Of a stretch of 19,340 nucleotides of DNA, positions 14,260-19,340 are shown one piece after another (position 1 is the first letter of the stretch; each line of letters begins with the position of its first letter). The notes below the pieces were generated by a model that was given only the letters and a program-made list of their open reading frames with translations, was not told the origin of the DNA and ran no database searches. The stretch covers positions 1-19,340 of the forward strand of contig JAGVXR010000002.1 of NCBI GenBank assembly GCA_018303645.1, read 5' to 3'. This DNA comes from Candidatus Woesearchaeota archaeon (lineage in GTDB: Archaea; Nanobdellota; Nanobdellia; Woesearchaeales; GW2011-AR4). Position numbers and translations under genes: made by a program.

Positions 14260-15292
14260 TCAGCATAGCCTTTCTTTCTTTTAGCCAGACAGCTGCCACA
14301 CCTATAACATAAGACAAAACCAGCATAAAAGCTATAGTAATGAGCATTGCCATGACACTATCCACAAAATAGTATTTGACAAAGTTTACAAGATAATAGC
14401 CAATTACAATATGCAGTACATAAATCCAAAGGATTCCCCTCCCGAAAACATTTATAACTCCAAATTTCTTGGTTTTTACTGATTTGAAAAATTTTTCAGC
14501 GAAAATCAGCATTAGATTAAAAACGCCGATATTGGCAAGCAATGTCAAGGTGGGAGCCTGAAATATCCCCGGGCCCCAAATATTTCTTATGTCGTCAACA
14601 AAAAATAATTTATTTAAATAAAATGCAAGGATTAACACAATAAAACTAAAAATCTGTAATATTAAATAAATATTTTTTTTATTTCTGCAGGTCAGCCTAT
14701 AGTGGGATATAAAAAAACCGTAAATTATAAATGAAAACCATGGGAAAAAAGGCCAGAAAAAATTTCCTTCATTGTTGCCTATCAGGACAGCAATAATGTA
14801 ATTTAATTCCCACTTGCCCAAAGCCATTCTTAGGAACGGAGCAGAAATCAGTGTTAATGCACCAACTATCCACAAAAACGGCATAGAGAAAAACCTTATC
14901 ATCAACGCTGCCAGCGCCAGGCCCACCCCCACAAACTGCAGCACATCCCAGTCTAAAAACTCGGCTCTGCCCCAAGCCAGCAAATTCATAAAGTAGCCTG
15001 TAAAAATTAATAAAAAGGATCTTTTCAGCACCATAACTAACTTTTCATTGTCTTTAAAATTTTCATCTAAAAAATATCTTAATGACGCGCCTGCAGTTAT
15101 TGGGATAATAATCACAAAAAGCCCGATAAACTTCAAAAAAGGCAGGAAAAAGAAAAACATTTCGGAAACTCTTTCAGCTCCATAGTCATATGGAATATAC
15201 CACCACATAACAACATGCAGAACAACCATCAGTATAACTCCAATAGCCTTTACTATGTCTAACCCCCGCCACCTCCCTTGTTTTTTTATCAT
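14249..15292 (-). CDS. Acyltransferase-like membrane protein (HGSNAT/DUF1624 type)
   Basis: The 347-aa protein has about nine to ten membrane segments. It opens with RGLDIVKAIGVILMVVLHV, where R9, D12 and H26 match the conserved start of the heparan-alpha-glucosaminide N-acetyltransferase/DUF1624 and YeiB-like group. WPFFPWFSFIIYGFFISHY (about 179-197) is also typical. Members of the group carry acetyl or acyl groups across the membrane to sugars; the substrate here cannot be told, and the related acyltransferase-3 family is an alternative. No clear TATA box was found before the ATG at 15292. It may modify surface glycans or lipids (inference). Confidence 0.65.
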   Translation of the reverse strand: MIKKQGRWRGLDIVKAIGVILMVVLHVVMWWYIPYDYGAERVSEMFFFFLPFLKFIGLFVIIIPITAGASLRYFLDENFKDNEKLVMVLKRSFLLIFTGYFMNLLAWGRAEFLDWDVLQFVGVGLALAALMIRFFSMPFLWIVGALTLISAPFLRMALGKWELNYIIAVLIGNNEGNFFWPFFPWFSFIIYGFFISHYRLTCRNKKNIYLILQIFSFIVLILAFYLNKLFFVDDIRNIWGPGIFQAPTLTLLANIGVFNLMLIFAEKFFKSVKTKKFGVINVFGRGILWIYVLHIVIGYYLVNFVKYYFVDSVMAMLITIAFMLVLSYVIGVAAVWLKERKAMLTTN

Positions 15293-15331
15293 GTTATGCC
15301 ACGATTAAGTCAAAAACAACTAATGAACAGC

Positions 15332-15353
15332 TTTTTGCATTAAAATGCAAAAA
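15332..15353. repeat. Perfect inverted repeat upstream of the 58-codon gene
   Basis: The 9-bp arms TTTTTGCAT (15332-15340) and ATGCAAAAA (15345-15353) have a 4-nt centre. The right arm touches the TATA box at 15352-15361, the position expected of an operator or of a BRE-region activator site. Confidence 0.55.
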
Positions 15354-15361
15354 TTTATATA
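15352..15361 (+). promoter_or_regulatory. TATA box for the 58-codon membrane protein
   Basis: AATTTATATA is centred about 27 nt before 15383, giving a leader of about ten bases that contains AGGTGAT and leads into ATC at 15394. Confidence 0.55.
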
Positions 15362-15393
15362 TGAACTATGCATAATCAAAATTAGGTGATAAC

Positions 15394-15570
15394 ATCAACA
15401 AAAAATTACTAGGTTCCCTCCAAATTATAGGAGGCATAGCAGTCATTTTGGTCGAAATTATTGGCATTCTTCAAGGTTCCTATGACATAACTAGCATTGG
15501 CGAAGGCTCGGTATACACTTTCATCGGGCTATTATTTGTATTAACGGGGCTGGATAATACGCAATCTTGA
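15394..15570 (+). CDS. Small two-helix membrane protein with apparent ATC start
   Basis: An open frame of 58 codons ends in TGA at 15568-15570. The product has two hydrophobic stretches, SLQIIGGIAVILVEIIGIL (about 8-26) and VYTFIGLLFVLTGL (about 40-53), joined by a short loop (QGSYDITSIGEGS). No ATG, GTG or TTG is available: the frame is open only after TAA at 15373-15375, and the codon at the expected place is ATC. Ahead of it lie the Shine-Dalgarno AGGTGAT (15384-15390) and a TATA box at the right distance, so expression machinery seems present. ATC could be a rare start, a mutated ATG that silences the gene, or a base error. No family is recognised. Confidence 0.55.
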   Translation: MNKKLLGSLQIIGGIAVILVEIIGILQGSYDITSIGEGSVYTFIGLLFVLTGLDNTQS

Positions 15571-15600
15571 AAGGTGCTTCTTCTTTAAATATTATCGAAC

Positions 15601-17190
15601 TTATCCGTCAGCAATACCCTTGAAATAATAATTACTCTGCATATACAAATGCACCATTGGATTTTCGTCAGTTGAAACCTGTACGCTGTTGTTGGAGAAA
15701 TAATTCTGCAAAAATTTCGGGAATCTGAATAAAAAGTCATTATCAGATGTTGAATACCAGCTACCATCCACCTTTTTATTCCTGGCAATTTTTGGATCAA
15801 GGCTTTTTCCGGAAATAACATAGCCGATTGAGCCGGATGCAGAGCCCGGAAAGAGATAAGGATAAGTCTGCGGCATAGAGGATTTCATTGTCTTGTAAAT
15901 TGATGTGAATCCCTCAAGATAGTAATAAGGAGAATCTGCCTGTGTGGCCATAAAGCCGTCTTTTGTTAAAACCCTTCTGGCCTCGTCATAAAACTCTTTT
16001 GTGTAAAGCGGCACAAGCTCAAGTTTTTTGGGATCCGGCAAATCCAAAATTATTATGTCATAGGTTTCGCTTGGCATCTGCTTTAGGTATTTCCTGCCAT
16101 CCATTATAATACGATTAACTCTTTTATTATCTAACGAGCCCCTGTGGACATTTTTCAGGTGTTTTCTTGAAACTTCCACAACCTGTGCATCAAGATCGAC
16201 ATGGTCAATCCTTGTTAAATTAAACTTTAACAGCTGATACAGGGCCCCTCCATCACCTCCTCCTATTACCAAGGCGCTTTCCGGATTGGGATGGGCAGCC
16301 ATGGCTGGCAGAACAAGATACTCATGGTACCTTATGGATTCCTTGTCTGATATCTGAATCTGCCCGTCCAAAAGCAGCTGATAGCCGTAATAAGGTGACT
16401 TTAAGATTACAATGTGCTGGAACGGGCTTATCACAGACTCAACAACCTCGGTATAGTAAGTTTCAGCAAACAAAGAGCCAGTCGAATAGAAAGAGTCCAA
16501 GAAGTCAAGCTTTATCCTGTCAAGAAAAGGTTTTGATGCGAACAAAAAGCCGATTCCGACAATAAACACGACAAATATTGAAGCCAAAAATATCAAATTC
16601 CTTTTTTTCCCTATTCTGGTAGCCAACCCAAATGTAATGAGGTTCAAAAAACCACCAAAATACATTGCCCCGTGAAACCCAAAAATAGGTATAAAGAGGA
16701 GCCCTGAGAATAACGCTCCAATCACCCCCCCAAGAGTATCGGCAAAATAAACAAAGCCGGTCGCGCTTTTGCTTCCAAGCTGCTCAAGGATTTTGACAGC
16801 AATCGGAATTTCCATGCCCATCAAAGTTGTCGGAACAATCAAAGAGCAGATAATAATCCAGAAAATATAGTTTACAGATATGCCGGCCGATGCTATCTTA
16901 GCCACAATGCTCAGAAAAGAAAATCCGAATAAAGCAATCAAAAGCTCAATAATCATCAGTATTTTTACAAATGGCAGATCTTTTTTTACAATGTACCCTC
17001 CAATCAGCGCCCCAACTGCAAGCCCGAGCAAAAATGATGCTAAAACAATTGCAGCGGAGATCTCTGTAGCTCCAACTATTGTAACAATAATTGAAAGCAG
17101 CACAACCTCGTAAAGAAGGCTGGCAAGCCCTGTAGAAAACATTGTAAGAAAGATGATAAGCCTGTTGCCCAAAAAATCAAATCTATTCAT
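15601..17190 (-). CDS. Membrane-fused spermidine synthase-like aminopropyltransferase
   Basis: The protein (529 aa) has an N-terminal membrane domain (about 10-215, six to seven helices, transporter-like) fused to a spermidine-synthase fold (about 240-529). Catalytic-domain motifs are LLLDGQIQ 272-279, RYHEYLVLPAM 287-297, VIGGGDGG 308-315 (AdoMet-type nucleotide binding), VDLDAQV 331-337, MDGRKYL 363-369 and IILDLPDP 380-387, where D383 matches the catalytic aspartate of the usual DSSDP. Soluble spermidine synthases are about 300 aa. The membrane-fused form is a known family whose substrate is not well established. It starts within the speD-like gene's stop (ATGA, 4-nt overlap), so the pair is translated together. 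Aminopropyl transfer is likely; the acceptor and the role of the membrane part are open. Confidence 0.85.
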   Translation of the reverse strand: MNRFDFLGNRLIIFLTMFSTGLASLLYEVVLLSIIVTIVGATEISAAIVLASFLLGLAVGALIGGYIVKKDLPFVKILMIIELLIALFGFSFLSIVAKIASAGISVNYIFWIIICSLIVPTTLMGMEIPIAVKILEQLGSKSATGFVYFADTLGGVIGALFSGLLFIPIFGFHGAMYFGGFLNLITFGLATRIGKKRNLIFLASIFVVFIVGIGFLFASKPFLDRIKLDFLDSFYSTGSLFAETYYTEVVESVISPFQHIVILKSPYYGYQLLLDGQIQISDKESIRYHEYLVLPAMAAHPNPESALVIGGGDGGALYQLLKFNLTRIDHVDLDAQVVEVSRKHLKNVHRGSLDNKRVNRIIMDGRKYLKQMPSETYDIIILDLPDPKKLELVPLYTKEFYDEARRVLTKDGFMATQADSPYYYLEGFTSIYKTMKSSMPQTYPYLFPGSASGSIGYVISGKSLDPKIARNKKVDGSWYSTSDNDFLFRFPKFLQNYFSNNSVQVSTDENPMVHLYMQSNYYFKGIADG

Positions 17191-17525
17191 TTATACTCTA
17201 TCCTCCTAACCTCATTTACCCTGCCTTTAAACTCTTTTGAAATCAAATCCAGAAATCTTTTCTCATCTATGTCATCATTGCACGTGAACAAATCAAAGAA
17301 AACCTTGCTTTCCTCAGGCCATGTATGCACAATAAAATGTGACTGTGAAAGAATGAAGCAGTAAGTTATTCCGCTGGTTTTTTTGAATATATGGAATTTC
17401 TCGCCGATTATATTCAATCCGACAATTTTGCATATATCTGACACAGAGAGCTTTATAGCGCTGGCAGACTTCAGGACTTTTGGCTCTTTTGTTTTAACAT
17501 ATCCAAAAAGATACACCCCTCTCAT
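17187..17525 (-). CDS. speD: S-adenosylmethionine decarboxylase family proenzyme (SpeD)
   Basis: Family members cleave themselves to form a pyruvoyl cofactor and decarboxylate AdoMet to supply aminopropyl groups. The 112-aa protein has the expected size. The core is ILSQSHFIVHTWPEESKVF (about 58-76), with S62 as pyruvoyl precursor, H67, and C82 in LFTCND, matching the Ser, His and Cys of the class 1 prokaryotic enzymes. The residue before S62 is Q61, where E is usual (ESH). Some SpeD relatives decarboxylate arginine or ornithine instead, so the substrate is not certain. The overlapping spermidine-synthase-like gene favours AdoMet. The ATG at 17525 lies 25-35 nt from a weak TATA-like AATTTAAGAATAT (17546-17558, minus strand). 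Confidence 0.85.
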   Translation of the reverse strand: MRGVYLFGYVKTKEPKVLKSASAIKLSVSDICKIVGLNIIGEKFHIFKKTSGITYCFILSQSHFIVHTWPEESKVFFDLFTCNDDIDEKRFLDLISKEFKGRVNEVRRIEYK

Positions 17526-17570
17526 AAATATCGGTAATTTTGGCTATATTCTTAAATTTTGCCATAATTT

Positions 17571-17611
17571 AGTAACTGACAAAAGTAATTGCTTATAAAT
17601 TTTCAGTTACT
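17571..17611. repeat. Inverted repeat bracketing a TATA-like box
   Basis: AGTAACTG (17571-17578) and CAGTTACT (17604-17611) are perfect 8-bp inverted arms. A near copy of the left arm, AGTAATTG, lies at 17584-17591. Between them is CTTATAAATTTT (17592-17603), TATA-like on either strand. It looks like a regulated promoter, possibly for speD on the minus strand. Confidence 0.5.
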
Positions 17612-17617
17612 ATACTC

Positions 17618-17650
17618 ACAGACAAAAATATTTATACAATAGTTGTCTGT
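17618..17650. repeat. Second inverted repeat bracketing a TATA-like box
   Basis: ACAGACAA (17618-17625) and TTGTCTGT (17643-17650) are perfect 8-bp arms around AAATATTTATAC (17626-17637). This repeats the design of 17571-17611 with a different arm sequence. It predicts a plus-strand start near 17658. Confidence 0.5.
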
Positions 17651-17657
17651 TCGTAAT

Positions 17658-17822
17658 ACAAAGAAAACCTTACGGTTTTCGAGTGCTCGAAAATCTTTGA
17701 TTTTCGACAAGTAAAGGACATATTTATGTCTAAAAACTTGTGTCCTTTACTATAATGTCCTTTACTATAAATTCAAAGCGACATAACAACTAAAATAACA
17801 CTTATGTCGCTTTATAATTATC
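17658..17822 (+). ncRNA. Candidate structured RNA or leader with overlapping hairpins
   Basis: Starting 26 nt after the TATA-like box at 17626-17637, the sequence holds a series of perfect complementary segments. H1 pairs GAAAACC (17663-17669) with GGTTTTC (17674-17680). H2 pairs TTTTCGAG (17676-17683) with CTCGAAAA (17686-17693). H3 pairs TCGAAAAT (17687-17694) with ATTTTCGA (17700-17707). H4 pairs GTAAAGGACA (17711-17720) with TGTCCTTTAC (17741-17750). H5 pairs AAAGCGACATAA (17775-17786) with TTATGTCGCTTT (17802-17813). H1 and H3 both exclude H2, as in a switch. No open frame covers it. Transcription is not shown; a set of DNA operators is the alternative. Confidence 0.4.
17741..17770. repeat. 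Tandem 15-bp direct repeat
   Basis: TGTCCTTTACTATAA occurs twice back to back (17741-17755 and 17756-17770). The first copy is also the right arm of hairpin H4, so the second could pair with the same left arm GTAAAGGACA. Confidence 0.85.
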
Positions 17823-17846
17823 AGTTTTAACCAGAAATTGGGAAAC

Positions 17847-17856
17847 TTTTAAATAC
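17847..17856 (+). promoter_or_regulatory. TATA box for the secreted esterase-like gene
   Basis: TTTTAAATAC predicts transcription from about 17879 and a 32-nt leader with GAGG (17899-17902) eight bases before the ATG at 17911. Confidence 0.5.
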
Positions 17857-17910
17857 TCATTATTAAACTAGCAATGATTACAAAAACAAGTACAAAAAGA
17901 GGCGCATTAA

Positions 17911-19340
17911 ATGTTTAATGTTATAAAAATTCTAAAATTTATGATGGTGTTAGCATTAACGTTATTATTGTCCCAGATTTTTGTTTATGCAGGAGCGCCT
18001 GCGCCCCCGCCACCACCATGCCAACCACAATATGAAGGCTGTTACACTCCATCGACCTCGACAGACACATATACAGAAGAAAAAATTTTTGATTTTGGGA
18101 TTGGAACAGGAAAACTAGGATGCAAAACTGGTTACACCAGAATCGGTTGCGAGGACATGGGTGCTGGAACCGCTCATGGATGCTCATGGATGTAATGAAA
18201 CCAATGATGGATGTCTGGCATGGGTAGAGTTTGGGTGTCAAGATGATAATTGTAATGAGTACGCAGCCTGCAGAATAACGTGCAGAGGCGAAGTAAAGGA
18301 CTACACAAAAGCTAATTATGGAGAGCTCAGCACAATAGACTTTGGTTTTTACCTCTCTGAAAACAGGTGCAAAAAAATAGGTGATTGCGCCTGCGGGCAG
18401 CTTCCTGAGAATATCGCAGAGCAAAAAGACCCTGACGATTCAAGCGGAGCCTGCGCATGCATACAGGGAACAGAATGGAATTCAGGAGGAAAATGCTGCG
18501 GTGATGATAAAACAGATTGCGGAAAAATAAGCACGGGAATCTTATGCAGCATAGATGAAAACCTTGCATCATCACAATGGTTATCCTCATCCTCTAACCT
18601 GGGCGATATAAGGTATGTTGGATGCTCAGATACGGAGTTTCTTTCAGACGGGAAAAACTGGATAAAATGCGATGGGGCTTTTTGGCAAAAGACTATTGGG
18701 AAGTCCACTGATGCCAATGGATATATATGCATGGGAAAAGGCCGGGAGTCAATTGCTGAATGCTGCGGAGACAGCTCTGGCTCTTGCAAATCAAAAGTAG
18801 ACGGCAAAACGCTTTTAACAGGACAATCAGTTCTCTCAGAAAATTTTGAAAATCAGGCGATTACAGGCGGGGCTATGGGCTTGGACAAAATGACTGGAAG
18901 AGTAATCAGCCCATCACAATCACTTTCACTTATGCCCTCTTCAGTTGTTATTGGGATCGGCGGAGACCTGGAATTTGCCCCATTTTATTATCCTGACGGC
19001 TCCGGCTCCGGGAAGCTTCTAAATTCAACCCTTGTTAATTGGTCTTCCAACAACCCAATAATATCTTCTGTATATGGGGGAGAAGTAACAGGAAATAAAA
19101 CAGGAACTGCAACTATCACAGCTAGATACCAGGGACTGGTTGCCAATGCTCAGGTAAAAATAACAGGCACTTTTTACAACAGCAGCATTTCCATTGGGGA
19201 AAAAACCCATACTTTTGGGCTGTATATTCCTCAAAGCTACGACCCAGACATTCCCTCCCCCCTTGTAATTGTGCTTCATGGAGGGGGCACGTCTGGCGAC
19301 GCAATGGAAGAATTGACTCTTGGCGGATTAACGACTTTAT
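17911..19340 (+). pseudogene. Secreted cysteine-rich protein with Ig-like and esterase domains, frameshifted, cut by window edge
   Basis: The first frame gives 94 codons: signal peptide (hydrophobic MMVLALTLLLSQIFVYAG), proline-rich PAPPPPPC and a cysteine-rich start, ending at TAA 18193-18195. A 10-bp tandem duplication (18172-18191) shifts the frame. Leaving one copy out joins it to a frame that stays open for 383 codons from 18191 to the window end. That part continues the cysteine-rich region (GKCCGDDKTDCG, AECCGDSSGSC), then a bacterial Ig-like (Big_2 type) domain around VSSNNP-like WSSNNPIISSVYGG and GTATITARYQG. It ends with an alpha/beta-hydrolase start, HTFGLYIPQSYD and PLVIVLHGGGTSG. 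The last resembles PHB-depolymerase/feruloyl-esterase-like secreted esterases, with HGGG as oxyanion hole. The catalytic serine would lie beyond the window. It may be a true pseudogene, a phase-variable gene or an assembly error. Confidence 0.8.
18172..18191 (+). repeat. 10-bp tandem duplication causing the frameshift
   Basis: GCTCATGGAT is present twice in direct contact. Ten is not a multiple of three, so gain or loss of one unit switches the gene between a 94-codon product and the long open frame. Confidence 0.9.

Noticed and set aside
17526..17910. CRISPR array in the repeat-rich spacer
   Set aside because: Repeats are short inverted pairs and one tandem duplication; there is no regularly spaced repeat with unique spacers.
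18349..18807. Minus-strand 152-codon open frame opposite the secreted protein
   Set aside because: Antisense shadow; the plus-strand frame carries clear cysteine, Ig-like and hydrolase signals.

Overview
The window reads as a piece of an archaeal chromosome, probably a small-genome lineage of the DPANN type; that placement is an inference from gene content and style, not a phylogenetic result. The archaeal identity is firm: Orc1/Cdc6, both subunits of the archaea-specific replicative polymerase PolD, MCM helicase, an RPA-like OB-fold protein, TBP, aIF2-beta and the RNase P protein p30 all lie within about 14 kb. Genes are tightly packed. Convergent genes overlap by 9-11 nt, and many promoters place a TATA box 25-28 nt before the start codon, as expected for leaderless mRNAs.

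Left part (1-6627): the 5' end of a TrmB-type regulator diverges from the orc1-DP1-DP2 operon. Between them is a nearly pure A/T stretch flanked by two inverted Orc1-binding-box-like elements, a convincing oriC. The layout (origin, orc1, DP1, DP2) recalls the one known from Pyrococcus. The three replication genes are separated by one base each, and DP2 ends in a PCNA-binding-like motif.

Middle (6639-10731): an unrecognised 130-aa gene, aIF2-beta, a SpoIIM-family membrane protein and an RPA-like gene are followed by an AT-rich patch. The patch carries a small membrane protein and a nuclease-like gene with homing-endonuclease-associated repeats that is broken by one in-frame TAA. Upstream of the nuclease gene are two hairpins and a near-perfect Shine-Dalgarno sequence, unlike its leaderless neighbours.

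Right-middle (10732-15570): mcm and tbp are on the minus strand and the RNase P p30 gene is on the plus strand. A multi-pass acyltransferase-like membrane protein follows, then a 58-codon membrane protein with a promoter and ribosome binding site but ATC where a start codon should be. A 14-bp repeat containing the core of an Orc1 box sits on both sides of mcm.

Right end (15601-19340): an overlapping pair encodes an AdoMet-decarboxylase-family protein (SpeD) and a membrane-fused spermidine-synthase-like protein. A 385-bp gene-free stretch then holds many perfect inverted repeats, probably operators and/or a structured RNA. Last is a long secreted cysteine-rich protein with an Ig-like domain and the start of an esterase domain. 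Its reading frame is broken by a 10-bp tandem duplication and it runs off the window. No tRNA, rRNA, CRISPR array, insertion sequence or intein was seen.
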